Positions 11,657 to 23,589 are shown, counted from the first letter of the stretch. The stretch: 64,000 bases of DNA from Crambe crambe (GCA_963924555.1 OZ004583.1:8942582-9006581), one strand, 5' to 3'. The notes: a model not told the origin generated them from the sequence alone. A program made the numbers and translations.

Positions 11657-12006
11657 GTGGGCAGCAATTAGAAATATTGTTATGAATCCATAGTAACCAA
11701 CCAACCCCGCCTGGTGGGGGTGTGTTAGAAGACTTGTCAAAAAATGGTGAAAGCTAGTTTCTCGCCTCCTGACACTAGTGAGTACCAACTAAAGCCTAGA
11801 AAAGAGTAACAAGGTACCGAAGGCAGCGTAGAAAGCTTAGTTAGTTCATATTTTCAAGCGTATAAGCTAGAAAGCCTACCTTAGTTCTGGTGATTTTCAG
11901 CTGCTGGATTTTCGGTGCACGAAGCTTTCATGGCTGACTAGCTAAACTTTAGCGATTCATTTGAAGCCTTTCTAAGTTCCAAAACTATGTTGTTATGTTC
12001 TAAATA

Positions 12007-12119
12007 AGTTAGGCAACTTGACCAACGGGATCTAAGTTATTTAGAGACCCTCGGGTCGCTACAGCCCAGGGCCCTCGGGTCTCTAAATAACTTAGATCCC
12101 TAGGTCTCGTTGTCTAACT
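12007..12119. repeat. Hairpin, arms of about 45 bp
   Basis: A perfect inner stem (gggatctaagttatttagag at 12,027 against its complement ending 12,100) and an imperfect outer stem (agttaggcaac against gttgtctaact) surround a GC-rich loop. It resembles the neighbouring hairpin in build but not in sequence. Confidence 0.8.
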
Positions 12120-13205
12120 ATTATATAGTATACCTATAGTACATTCACCTTTGTTAGTTTAATGTGCTTAGTGTTTACCTGGTTCAAATCCGATTCCTAT
12201 CAACTTTGTTTCCAATCCCATAATAATGCAGAACCACTCTCATAGGAGTAGCTATATCATGTGAATATCATGTGAATAGCCCCTGGAGTAGCTATTTTTT
12301 TTATATTTTGTTTTGTTTTTTTGTTTTGTTCCCTCCCTTATTTATTACTGGCTATTTTTTAAATCTTACGTACTTTTGTTTGTCTCCCACCTAGGTATAG
12401 AGTGCAATAAGAGTAGAGCAGCAGGCTGGTAGCTAATTGCATAAGCATGTCAATTGAGAAAATAGTCATGTTTGCATATGAATTAACTTGTTATCAATGA
12501 AACGAGGCCAGCACTAACAAAATTCAGTAGCATATGTAAGCCAATTATTGCCTAGCTTAGCTGGTTTTAGAATTTAGCTACCATCATGTCAACAATCAAA
12601 AACTGTAAACAAAACACAGTCAACAACACAAGCCAAGGATGCACTGTTTAATCAAAGCTATTCATGCTTGTTGTGCTATTTGGTTTGCTATATAAAGAAT
12701 TTTCACTACACATCACCAAATAACTAATACAGAAAGACTACTTCAGCTGTATAGAAGTAACCTGAGTGAGTAAGGCACTTCCACCTGTAAACTACTAAGT
12801 AATCTAAGCTGCTGTTGAGTTCAACTGGAATCCCCAGCATTGGACAGGAAGAATAAAGCTTACTACATGCACATAGATGAACCAGCCTTGAAATTAGACA
12901 TAATTAGCCTGTTTCCAATCCTGTAAAAAAATACATCTTCTATCTATGCTACATGATAGCCCCCTCGATCATCAGAATGCACCAGTGGCTTCAATAGTAG
13001 CTATGCATGAATACATGGTTCATCTGATGCATAGCTGATTGATTTTCCTACCGATTTTGTCTTTGTTCCCTTCATTTTTCTTTTTTAGAGTATAGTCGGT
13101 TATTTTTAGTAGCAGATGACCTGACACATCCAACTAAAAGTTTCAATTTTACAACTGAAGCTCTGCTTCTGTCAAGTAAGAAATACTAGCTACCTCCGTG
13201 GCAAA
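12120..13205. other. Intergenic, no gene seen
   Basis: AT-rich, with T-rich stretches near 12,295-12,330. No supportable exon. Confidence 0.45.
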
Positions 13206-13414
13206 GTGAGCAGTTATCGGCTACGCGAGACCATAGATTGTACCTATAGACTAATTAACCGGGATTGGAAACGCAATTATTTACCGCGTAGTAGCGATGA
13301 CGTCATAAATTGTAGTCGAAAAACAGAAACTGTGCGGGTGTTTTGTATGGACTGTAACTGCCTCTTAGAAGCCGAAGAAGCAATATGGAGAGCACTTTCG
13401 GCTAAAGATGAAAC
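13206..13414 (+). other. ORF with downstream splice donor, unassigned
   Basis: A 70-codon open frame (internal RLINRDWKRNYLPRSSDDVI, later VFCMDCNCLLEAEEAIWRAL) ends just at a strong donor (cctag|gtaagt). It includes the dispersed motif shared with 3,556-3,602. It could be a first exon of a plus-strand transcript or chance. No family is recognised. Confidence 0.25.
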
Positions 13415-13639
13415 CTAGGTAAGTATTACTGCACAGTAAACACTGTTGCAAGCTATACAGGCAAAAAATTCAGCTATATGTTGCCTCTGTTGCTTGGCTA
13501 GTTTCATCACGTCATAGTGTTTCTTGCTAGAATTTTCGTTCCTGGCAGTGGACACTTCAGATTCTAGCTGAATCCTGTGCTGTAATGCTTGTATAATATA
13601 CAGTAGCAATTTTGTGGATGTAAGTATTGTAAAATGCAA

Positions 13640-14577
13640 ATATCACACCAATTCATCCTGTCTTTCATTTAGTTCATGTTCTTCATCACTCTCTACATTA
13701 TCTCCTATCAATTCATCATTCTGTTTGTGAAATCCATCAATGTTTACAGCTCCATCACTGCTTCAGGATGATTGAGACTGTTGTCATGGTAGCTATTTAA
13801 ACAGTTGACACACTTGCATCCTGGTCCACATTTGTATGCTTGTCAATTTTTAGCCACACCCATTGAAAACAAAATCCAACCTCTCCTGAACTCTTGCCAT
13901 GTTATCAGGAACGTCTAAGACACTTTGGACTTTTCCATCCAACCATTTCCAGCTATATAGGTAAATGTATGCGTGTCAGTGAGCTAGAAATCGAATCTTA
14001 ATTACATTTCTCAAACAGCTAACTTACCTGGAAGATCAATGTCGTTGGAAGTTGCATGATGCCACATCTCTAATACCACAGAGAGCAATTCCAGTGGAGC
14101 TTTAGAGCTTCGGTAGAGGGCATGGTCATGTCTGCTCGCTCCCACACTGTTCTCCTGATGATAGTGCAAGTCATGGAGAGACTCTGATTTCATTGAATAA
14201 AAGAGGGTGACTGGTGAAGATTGCTGAAATCATGATGAATGTACTCTAAAATATCCACAGCCAACAAGTCGGAGGGAAGGGGAGGCAGGATCTGCTGTCA
14301 CTTGTCCTAGTGAACCACACAGTGTTTCATTATTGATGAAGGAGAAAAATGATAGAATGTAGAGAGAAAACTGGTATTCCTGATCCCATGAAAAAGGAGT
14401 ACAGACAAAGTGTGGTAGTAGCTCTTCTGTGATAGAGTTCAAAGAGAGATAAGGGCAGGAACCTATAGCATCTTTAGTGTAACTCTTGCTCAATTGGATG
14501 AAAATCTTACTCCCAGGAAACATAATAGTATCAAACGTATGTGATACACATCTGTACCTATCAAGAGAGAATATCAA
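13640..14577 (-). CDS. Unidentified multi-exon gene with CXC-type cysteine motif
   Basis: Minus-strand exon candidates, in order: (a) about 14,240-14,577, with FPGSKIFIQLSKSYTK, LNSITEELLPHFVCTPFSWD and LRLVGCGYFRVHSS; (b) about 14,030-14,216, acceptor atttcag, SSPVTLFYSMKSESLHDLHY to ATSNDIDLPG, then a perfect gtaagt donor; (c) about 13,867-13,963, WKWLDGKVQSVLDVPDNMAR to FVFNG; (d) about 13,760-13,840, KCGPGCKCVNCLNSYHDN. The motif KCGPGCKCxNCxN in (d) is the hallmark of tesmin/TSO1-like CXC repeats. A different frame at 13,640-13,750 gives an acidic end (NVESDEEHELNERQDE). The clean splice sites suggest a real or recently real gene. I do not recognise exons a-c, and exon joins and 5' end are uncertain. 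Confidence 0.4.
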
Positions 14578-14599
14578 CTTTATCTGGGGTTGGCCTGGG

Positions 14600-15480
14600 G
14601 TATTAAAAGCTGTATGTCAATTTTTTACAGTTCTGAATACAACAAATTGTTTCTGTTCGTAGCTACATGCTTGGTTGGGCAGCCATCAAGGATGGAAATT
14701 TTTAATGTTAGCTAAGGGTTTTCCTTTTGATTTGCTTCATGGAAGCCTGGCAGAGGTATCCGTGTCTGAAAGTGTCCCATGATGATTAATAGTCAATCGA
14801 TATTTTTAAGTGTGTATCTGAACGATCACTGCTTACAGAGTGACATGGTCCATGGGCAAGGGTTGTCATTGCTATAGTGTGTGTATAGCTATAGTAAAAG
14901 ATTTGGATGGACTACTGCTAGCTAATAGCTAATACCAACACACCATTCTTATTCAGTAGGCCATTACTAATTGTTGTATATTCAATGAACAGTATAGCTT
15001 CAAGCTATGAGTAGCATTCAAAGGCTCTATAAAGCAAAGGCTGTATTACAGACATGCACTAATGGACAGTTAATTTTATTACGTATAACATGCCACTTAT
15101 AATAGGAGGAGCTCTACATACCTTCGAAGTAGTGGCAGGAAGTGTGAAATACAAATGTCACAGCCCACAACACGATTGATTATCACGACATCAAAGACCA
15201 AAAAAATGTAGCAGCTGCTTTGCACGTGCAGCTGCATTTGCTATTAAAATTATAGTGGAGTTAGTACCGTGCAAGGTGCAGCTACAGGCAGCTTTATGCC
15301 TTCTGTAAAGGGAAAATCTCGGCACTACAACTAAAAGAAGTGAATTTGACCACAAATACTCTCTCCGGATACTTCCGTAAACTGGTGAGTGATAAAAGTG
15401 TGTGTCTGTGCAATTAAAGTTGTATTAGCCCTATGGGCCTCGCCAACGCTGGCAATTAGACTGCACAGTTTCTGAAACAT
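14600..15480. other. Intergenic, no gene seen
   Basis: Mostly AT-rich. Around 15,330-15,395 there is a segment ending aactg|gtgagtg that might be a non-coding first exon on the plus strand, but nothing downstream supports it. Confidence 0.35.
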
Positions 15481-15800
15481 AAATCTTATTATCATAGTTT
15501 ATAGTTAAAATAGTTATACCATCAGGATTTATTATTTGAATCCAGCAGGACCAAATGATTGAAAAATGCATTGATAAGTTGATCCATTATCACTCTGCTC
15601 TACTGGAAAATTCTGAGGTTCAGATTCATAATTATTGTATGCGAGATAACTCATCATAATTATCTCAGAGGTGGGTCATCATTTATTCTCTAATGTGGTA
15701 TCATGTGTCCAGTCTGATTGCAAGGACACTCAATTATGGCAGTGTTATTGACTTCTGCCTTCATCCAGATGGCACATTGGTTGAGTTACTAAAAGATGAG
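15481..15800 (-). pseudogene. Decayed Ig-receptor exon
   Basis: The minus strand matches the Ig exon of the receptor family: VTQPMCHLD, NNTAIIECPCNQTGHMIPH, RINDDPPLR, then MNLNLRIF and EQSDNGSTYQCIF. The conserved Trp after MIPH is a stop (TAG), and there are frameshifts after DEG and before the second half. It is a pseudogene copy in the opposite orientation to the 7.1-kb gene. Confidence 0.8.
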
Positions 15801-16675
15801 AAGGAAGGCTTTTGTGTGCTTAATATGGTTCAGAAATACCACATCAATATCAGCTGCAACAGTAATCTTAACCTATGATTTATGACACTAATAATCTTTA
15901 TGATCATGCATTGTTAAGAATGAAAATTAGAGCGCTGGCAGTCACTCAAGATACAATGATTATAGCTTGCTCAACAATATAGGCTATAGCCAGCTACCTA
16001 GCTAACTTCAATAAAGGATTTCACATGTTGTAGCTATGTGAAATGATATTACAAATTTCTTAACCTTGGGTTGCCACAGGTGTGTCATTAGTGTATCAAT
16101 GTTATCCAAACATCCTTAGTACTCAGGAATAAACATGTTTTGATACTTTTTATCTTGGGAGGCCAAGTTTGAGAGATTCATAGTCGCAGAGGTTGAAATT
16201 CAATAAGGCAATATGAAATAATACATGCAAGAAGAAGAGCAATGAAACTTAATTAGAAAAACAGCTTCACATAATTAAGTAGGCAATTTTAGATTTTGAT
16301 TATTGGAAGAATTGCATGCTCAAAAGCATATTAGCTAAATAGAGGCTCATGCCTAACATGAGCTCTCTCTTTTTGGACTATTCATAAATATAGCTAATAA
16401 ATCAGGTGACTACTGAGTCAGGTTCAACTTGTTGACTCATAATAAGCTATGCATAATTTTTAGGTGCACTGATCTATAGCAATGAATTCCGCATGATTCA
16501 GGAGCTATGAATATTTTTAGACACATAGTTCAAGAAGTTGGGTGATAAATAGCTAGAAATAATCTCAAGATAATTAAGTCACTAAAACCTACCACCATGC
16601 ACTCCTTATGCTGAGTTGTGACCTCAAAGTCTAAGTCAGCAAAATTTCAATTTTCCCACCTAAAACACGCAAGGG
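15801..16675. other. Intergenic, no gene seen
   Basis: AT-rich. Parts (for example tgttttgatactttttatct near 16,135 and tgtgtcattagtgtatcaat near 16,081) are inverted relatives of DNA at 6,780-6,940 upstream of the intact Ig gene, so this is duplicated Ig-gene flank. No exon. Confidence 0.45.
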
Positions 16676-17060
16676 TGCATGCTTGCAATAACAACGCCCT
16701 TGCTTCTATTTCTAGAGTTTGAAAAGGTTGTCCTGCACTTATACTGCAGCTAGTCAGATAATTTTATAGTCTTATCTTCAGATAGGATCAATCTACACAC
16801 TATGTATTAATTATTAAGAGGGGGTGGGGCAAGGTGTGGCTAAAATACCTTAAACCATAAAATTTTGATTACCTCATACATCTCAGGAACCACTAGTTGG
16901 AATCAGCTCATTTTTGCATGCAGCTTTCATAAGCCAATGTAACAGTTATATCTAGCCTAGACTTTTCAAATCATAAGGTCGGGCATGTAAAAGGTGTCTG
17001 AGAGAAAAAATTGCCCAAGTAAGTCCAACAGTTCCTGAGAATTACAGGCATTAGCAAAAT
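16676..17060 (-). repeat. Dispersed repeat, partner of 4,896-5,295
   Basis: Inverted copy of the segment at 4,896-5,295, sharing caagcacccttg-type, ttctagagtttgaaaaggtt and aagtaagtccaacagttcct blocks. Non-coding. Confidence 0.8.
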
Positions 17061-17109
17061 TGTTCATAGCATCCACAAAAATTAGGCAATTTTTGTGTGT
17101 GTGGTAGTG

Positions 17110-17245
17110 ACATGGTAAGTTTTCAAAGTCCTCCACTGACTGTGGGTGCATGTCTGTCACTCTCACATGGTTACCAATCACCTCCACATCATTATACACT
17201 TAGTGACTAGCAGTGTGGGCAAGGCTTTCTCCTTCTGCACAAAAT
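17110..17245 (-). pseudogene. PDCL exon 7 fragment
   Basis: The minus strand reads QKEKALPTLLV, then after a small insertion that breaks the frame EVIGNHVRVTD and SVEDFENL, corresponding to the PDCL thioredoxin-fold exon (45,363-45,487). It runs directly into unrelated sequence on the repeat side. Decayed. Confidence 0.75.
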
Positions 17246-17639
17246 CAATGGCTATCTGCAAGTCTACACAAAGGACCCAAAGTTTGATGACTGAATTCGG
17301 CATAATTTTTCCTTTATTATGATCTGGGGGACTACATTTCAATTTCGGGCCTGACCATGCTTCCAACACCTCTGGTGTACAATGCAACATGTATTACTGC
17401 CCATTAACATAATAATTATTATTATGATCTCCACGTGATGAATGTGCATGGTGTATAATATACACCACTCCATACTACTGGAACATCCACACAGCAAAGG
17501 GATCGATTATGCCAATTCATAATAATACTTGGGAAGGAGTTTGCATCAGATAATGACATAATGCAACAACATACAGAGTATATAGAGTACACATTTAGAG
17601 AATAGCTACTATAGAGGAGGACACACAAACATAATAATT

Positions 17640-18745
17640 ATTATTTGGTCAGAATCAGAATCTACATTCTGTCCAGAGGTGGCCCCTAGGATGTTGGTGG
17701 CCCCTAGGATGTTATTAGCACCTCTCAATCCACTCCCTATCATATCAAGATCTGGACTAATAACTGATTGGTTAATGTTCTGTAATAGAAACTTACTCTT
17801 GTAGAAAGCTTTCCAAGTCTTCAACTGTGTAGTTAGTGCTGAGGGTGTCTGTCACTCTCACATGGTTACCAATCACTTCCCCATCACAATACACTAGCAG
17901 TGTGGGAAGGACTTTCTCCTTCTGCACATTATTCAATGATAATAATTATTGCTCAGAGTCAATGTATCCTACTTATGAAGGACTGGCTGACTCCCAAGTT
18001 TAATGACTGAACTCGACATAATTTTGCCTGCATAAAAATTGCACCTTAAGTCATAGCCAGTTGTATTGAGAATGATGCTAGCTATAATGCTCAAGGTTAC
18101 GTGAATGTAATGAACTGGCTAGTGCATTACATCACTGAAAGCTCATTCCACCATTATTGGAGCCAGATCTAATCACATAACTTGGACCATTCTTATGTGG
18201 TCACCCTTTACTTATTGAAGGATGATGAGGCACATTAGTCATAGTGCAGTCACTGGTGACTAGTGGCTGCACTGACTGCAAAGTCACAATAAATATGTTT
18301 AAGAGATTTAAATTTTAAACCTCAACCAGTGGCTGGAGCCAATAAATATATTTAAGAGATTTATAGCTCTTTTTGATTGGTTACAAGACATGTAATTCAT
18401 CCTAATAAGTACTAACGTTTAACATCACATGTGGTGGGGGATAAATAAACTGTATAAGAGTATTCATAGATGTCACGCATCTTAAAAACTTGCTGTTGGG
18501 TGGAGTTTGGCTAGTCTTCAAACACTGATTCATGTACACACATGCAGTCAATATACAGCTACAGGAGTTAGAAGTACACTCAATAAAATGGAATTAAGTA
18601 AAGGTATCACCCCTGGAATGGGAATGGGACTGATAGACTCACCTCGCTGATATGTAGATGACGAGAATGATTCCTGCTGAACAATTGTCAATAAGAGTGC
18701 CGTACTTGTCACCTCTGACCTCCACCGGGTTACCAAATCTTGTTC
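17640..18745 (-). pseudogene. PDCL pseudogene copy B (exons 4-8)
   Basis: Recognisable exons: exon 4 about 18,640-18,748 (TRFGNPVEVRGDKYGTLIDN), exon 5 about 18,490-18,565, exon 6 about 17,978-18,030 (KLCRVQSLNLGVSQSF), exon 7 about 17,795-17,925 and exon 8 about 17,645-17,755. Defects: indel frameshifts in exons 4 and 5, the exon 6 donor changed from gtaagt to ataagt, and the stop after VDSDSD mutated so the frame reads on. A duplicated ILGAT block occurs in exon 8. Exons 1-3 are absent. Confidence 0.85.
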
Positions 18746-19019
18746 TGCATGAGAATGAGAAAGAGGTCAAATTTTGCAATGCAAACATGTTTGAATTAGA
18801 AGTTCTGGAGAATGGCAGGTGAGACCTTACCTGATGCTGAAATTAGGAATGTTCATGAACTTTTTTGAACTTTACACACAGCCATCTGTTTTGTCTTCAT
18901 CAGAGAGTGTGTTAGCACTTAGAATATTATGGGTGAGTGCTGATTATTATTGACACAATAATTATAGAAAAGAGTAGCTAATAGCCACACACAATTAGAA
19001 TACCAGAATCTCCATCCAG

Positions 19020-19370
19020 AGGTGGACCTAGGATTTTATTAGCACTACTCAATCCACTCCCCATCTTCCTTCTATGATTCAATTCAGTGGTCAGGCAATT
19101 TCTCTGTAGAAAAAAGAAACTTACTCTTGGAGAACAAGTCCTCTACTGTGTAGTTAGTGCCGAGGGTGTCTATCACTCTCACATGGTTACCAATCACCTC
19201 TCCATCATGATACACTAGCAATGTGGGAAGGGCTTTCTCCTTCTGCACAAAAAGAAGTATTTAATGGCTTCCACATTATATCTATTGCTCACATGCTTAC
19301 TGCAAGACTATTTAACCGTTTCACTTATGAAGGACTGACTGACTCCTAACATAATTTTTGCCTGCACAGT
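19020..19370 (-). pseudogene. PDCL pseudogene copy C (exons 6-8)
   Basis: Exon 7 (about 19,125-19,250) reads KEKALPTLLVYHDGEVIGNH and VRVIDTLGTNYTVED, then diverges. Exon 8 (about 19,015-19,110) has deletions and lacks the end. Exon 6 (about 19,325-19,365) is shortened. It lies next to copy B, suggesting a tandem duplication that decayed. Confidence 0.75.
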
Positions 19371-19399
19371 AATTTTTTAGACACCTATTAAACTCATGA

Positions 19400-19455
19400 A
19401 TTCTAATTAATAATCATAGACACTCAATTATGGCAGTACTATTGACTTCAACTAT
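19400..19455 (-). pseudogene. Ig exon scrap
   Basis: A short match to the Ig exon on the minus strand (EVNSTAIIEC region: gacactcaattatggcagta and ctattgacttcaac). Nothing else of the domain remains. Confidence 0.55.
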
Positions 19456-20230
19456 CTGAGAGTGGAGGTAAAAATCAACAGCAGACTATTGAATTCTTAT
19501 TAATCAGAGAGTGCGGTAGCTAATACAAAAGTGAAATTCTAGTTCCCCCACTTAGACCTAACAAAAGCTACTGTGAATGATTATCCAGCCTACTAGAGCC
19601 TACTACAATGTGCAGACCAAGTTTCAGGACCAGGGAGCTTACCGTTTCAGAAATACGGCAAGCAGGTAAATCGTTGGATTCTTCTTCTTCTCTATTAGCT
19701 AAATTATTCTTCTTCTTAGACAACCATATCTCTCGAACCACTCAAGCTACAGCTATGATTTCTGGATAAATCCACTCCAAATTCTACGAACTACGATCTT
19801 TTCTACTCGTTGATCCTCGAAAGAGTCGATGAAAAAGGAGACACTACGGAGCACAGCACTCGACTAATTCAATTAGGAAGCCATCTTTCTATAATACGCA
19901 TGCGCATATATTTGATATCCAATTATTCGAAATTATAATATTGCTCAGCTGTCTCTAGCTAGCTAGCTAGCTAGCTAGCTCTAGATAATGATGATAGACT
20001 ACTGTATCGGCTCGGGGATTTACGGTAGACTCTATTTCAGCATCTTCCTTCGACCTCCAAGTATAGCTCAACAATAACACAACACCTTGAGGCTTGACTC
20101 GTTGATAATGATTGGGCTGGTGTGCTGAGAACTATTGGAGAACTATTCTTCTTTCATCTGTCCCTGCATACACATAGAAGAATGAACTCTATACATAGCT
20201 AAAACCATAAAAGAGAGGGAAAAAGACCAG
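19456..20230. other. Intergenic; (agct)n run at 19,954-19,980
   Basis: No exon seen. It contains an AGCT tetranucleotide run and a short T/C-rich repeat (ttcttcttcttctc). The region 19,600-19,870 has higher complexity and could be regulatory, but no feature is defined. Confidence 0.4.
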
Positions 20231-20534
20231 GAACAAGTAAGGGAAAAAGCATTTCATGAAATGAAAAAAGATGTAGGGATGACCACTGCTCAAAAAAGTA
20301 AGGAAACAAGAAGGATGGAAATAGGATCAATCTTTGTTCTGTATATCCAGCCAACAATCCCTACATATACGTACATTACCTGAAGCTACCCGACGTATAT
20401 GTAGGGATTGTTGGCTGGATATACAGAACAAAGATTGATCCCATTTCCATCCTTCTTGTTTCCTTACTTTTTTGAGCAGTGGTCATCCCTACATCTTTTT
20501 TCATTTCACGAAATGCTTTTTCCCTTACTTGTTT
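20231..20534. mobile_element. Foldback element, arms of about 143 bp
   Basis: The left arm from gaacaagtaagggaaaaagc to caatccctacatatacg is repeated inverted after about 15 bases (gtatatgtagggattgttgg to cccttacttgttt). Arms match almost perfectly, so it is young or gene-converted. There is no coding capacity. Confidence 0.9.
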
Positions 20535-20799
20535 TGTTTATAGCTGGTATTAGTGAGAATGAAATGCTTGATATTGTGGAAAATTTTTGTACTCTAACAA
20601 ATTGGATGTTCTGTACTAAAGATTCTTATTTTAGAGGATGCTGAATAGTGAATGTTAGCTAGCATACTTTTTATGCCACACAAAATCTCATTCCAGTTCC
20701 AAATGAGAAGAGAAATGGGCTATACCATGCAAATCTCTATATATGTAGCAGCTATTGTACATGTAGCTTCCAAAACACTTCTACTTTCTAAGTAATATT

Positions 20800-20981
20800 T
20801 AGTTCACTCTTTTCTAGCTCTAAGTGTTTTAATGCACCTGCACGAGAATGATGCTATAATGCTCGAGGTGAATGTAATGCACGAGCCGAAGGCGAGTGCA
20901 TTACATTACCGAGAGCATTATAGCATCATTCGAGTGCACCATGCATTAAAACACATGGAGCTAGAAAAGAGTGATCTAAAC
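20800..20981. mobile_element. Palindromic MITE-like element
   Basis: Arms tagttcactcttttctagct and gttttaatgca, then gaatgatgctataatgctcg and gtgaatgtaatgcac, pair with their complements around a short centre near 20,885. A diverged relative of the core (atgctagctataatgctcaa, gtgaatgtaatg) lies at 18,070-18,140. Confidence 0.85.
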
Positions 20982-21890
20982 ATTTTAGTGCTGATCACAT
21001 GACTTATGACCAATCAAATTCCAGTTGGTCCTTACAGAACCCTAGCCTTAGCCTAGCCCTAGCCTAGTACCTAGCAAGCTCTGACACACTTTGGTTCAGT
21101 AAGAATGCTCTAATTTAATGATATTCAAAAAAATAAATGAGGTAAATTCCTGAGGTTTTCCTGTTTGAAACCCAATGTAAAAAGTGAAATGCTAAAGTCT
21201 ATAAAAGGAGACATTAAGAAGTAGACTTACTGTAAGCACTAGGGACTGAGGCTGGAAGGTCATAGTCCTAGTGGATCTTCCACTAGGCTCCTATGTACAG
21301 TTCCTCAAGTGTGCACTAAATATTTAGTGCACATGAAAGTGTGCTTTATGAGATTTAAAGTACACTTTTCAGAGAATCTGATTGGTCACAAGTCATGTGA
21401 CCAGCACTAATATACAATGAATATTATTTCTGACTCATGATCTCATGTGTCATTGATTACAAGCGCAAGATATTTGTGCCACATAAAATCTCATTCCGAT
21501 TCCTATTAAGTTAAGATCCATAGAGCCTACTTACCTATTCTATGGGCATGATTAGTTAGGGTGTGTGACAGAGTGCAGAAAAGTGATCAGCTTGTATGAT
21601 GATTTATGTTTTACACTGTTGGTCCCCCATAGCTACGTAAAACAAATCAAGATATTATATCAACCTCTGAGGAGATTGATAGCTAAATCAAAATCAACTA
21701 ATCCTTATACCTTGTACACACATGAATAATCATGTGATTGATAAATATGACTTATAAAGAAGACAGAACATTAATTTTAGAGTGAGTGCAGTGAAGATAT
21801 TTGCATCAGATATCAACATAGTACAACACACACAGAGAATATCAAATGGGGGTGGGCACACATAATAATTAGCTATTATTGTCATATTAT
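20982..21890. other. Intergenic flank of PDCL copy D
   Basis: No gene. It contains the short palindrome gtgcactaaatatttagtgcac (21,312-21,333) and sequence duplicated at 26,810-27,240 and 44,680-45,120 (3' flank of the PDCL units). Confidence 0.5.
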
Positions 21891-21894
21891 TTAG

Positions 21895-22812
21895 TCTGAA
21901 TCAGAATCTACACTCTTGTCCGGAGGTGGTCCCTAGGATTTTATTAGCACCTCTCACCATCATTATCTAGATCCTCTTTCTTTGATTCAGGGGGCAGGCA
22001 GTGTTTCCTGCACAGTATACACTGGCTTTATACTGGTCAGTTGAATATTTTTTGTAATAGAAACTTACTCCTGTAGAAAGCTCTCCAAGTCTTCCACTGT
22101 TTGTAGTTAGTGCCAAAGATATCTGTTACTCTCACATGGTTACCAATCACCTCTCCATCATGATATACTAGCAGTGTGGGCAGGGCTTTCTTCTTCTGCA
22201 ATTCATAAATGATTAGATGTAGCTCTGTAACTAAATCATACTTACAAAGGACTGGCTGACACCTAGATTTGAAGACTGAACTCGACATAACTTTGCCTGA
22301 AAATGAACACAAGTAATTAAATAACACTTTCCCACTCAATAAGGGAGTGCATGGCTAAGAGTGAAGCTATGCCTGGCTCCTCAATCTAATAACCAATCAG
22401 ATAATAATGGTGTCATGTGGTTTTCAAGGCCCCCACTCACTGTGCATGGGCATGGGCTGCCCCATTATATTTTAATTTAGACATATTAGGCAATACATGA
22501 TTGCATTCATGCTAATTGCACAGTCATGCTAATTCCAGACAATGATGAATATTATTGCATGCAGCTGTCAAATAATTGAGGGCATAACAGCAGTGGGATA
22601 GAGTTTGCACACAGACAATGTACAGCTGCAGGAGTTAGAGAGTACACTCAATAAATAAGATAGAATGGAATTGAATATGGACATCACCTCTGGAATGGGA
22701 ATGGAACTGATAGACTCACCTCGCTATATATGTGGATGATGAGAATGATTCCTGATAAGAGTGTCATACTTGTCACCTCTGACCTCCACCAGGTTACCGA
22801 ATCTTGTTCTGT
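21895..22812 (-). pseudogene. PDCL pseudogene copy D (exons 4-8)
   Basis: Exon 8 (about 21,897-22,015) is frameshifted after KEDLD. Exon 7 (about 22,070-22,196) carries a 2-base insertion after GTNY. Exon 6 (about 22,245-22,297) is intact. Exon 5 (about 22,590-22,630) is partly deleted. Exon 4 (22,720-22,812) has lost the IDNCPA codons. Exons 1-3 are missing. It cannot make the thioredoxin-fold domain. Confidence 0.85.
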
Positions 22813-22849
22813 AAAATCAAGCATGAAAAATTAACCAACCCACTAGTAG

Positions 22850-23080
22850 CTATGTATTCTCTGGCCCTTCTATTATCCTCACACCTCCTTGAATGAACAC
22901 CAGGAATGAGTATTTCATAGCTCATTATACGCAATAAAAATTGAGGCTTAGCTATATTCAATAAGTTTCTTTACCTATATTCACTAGTCTTATTTCTGGT
23001 CCTGATAATACCTTGGCTGAAAACACTGTCATGATAATATTTAGATAATACTTGTAATCATGATCAATTGTCTCTGAAGA
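22850..23080 (-). pseudogene. Ig receptor remnant next to copy D
   Basis: The minus strand contains FIQGGVRIIEGP (start of the Ig3 exon, compare EAIRIIEGPED at 8,213) and, further along, the decayed signal-peptide exon (atgatcatgattacaagtat on the minus strand). The Ig1/Ig2 exon is deleted. The same pair is better preserved at 43,760-44,315. Confidence 0.7.
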
Positions 23081-23423
23081 TTTAATAACTAGCACTGCAC
23101 AGAGCTGATGCTGAACTTCATGCATACGTACTGTGTTGTAAACACAAGTACTGTATGATATGTAAGTTTTGCAATGTCTATTTTGATTGGTATTGAGCAA
23201 CAGCATTATTTTTAATTCATAATTACGCCACACAAAATTTTATTCCGGTTCCAAATGAATATTTTGTCAATACCATGCACATCTCAATAGCAGCTATTGT
23301 ACATAAGTCTGCAAAGGACTTATGAATAACAATACGTATTATTATTATTTCTGACTCATGATCTCATGTAGCTATGATTATAAGCAACAGGTAGATATTT
23401 GTGCCACACAAAAATCTCAGTTA

Positions 23424-23545
23424 TATGGTGGCTTTTTAGGGCCACTTCCTTCTATTTCATTTCCATGTACTTCCATTCCATTTCCATCCTACTTCCATCT
23501 CACTTCCATCCTACTTCCATCTCACTTCCATCCTACTAAGCATGC
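23424..23545 (+). repeat. Left terminal inverted repeat, copy 1
   Basis: Begins TATGGTGGCT, then gggccacttccttctatttc and a run of cttccat-type 10-11 bp units ending tactaagcatgcgcaaatgg. It is the complement of 26,678-26,802. Confidence 0.9.
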
Positions 23546-23589
23546 GCAAATGGTGCACGCATTATAATTAATGCACACCAGGTACCAAA

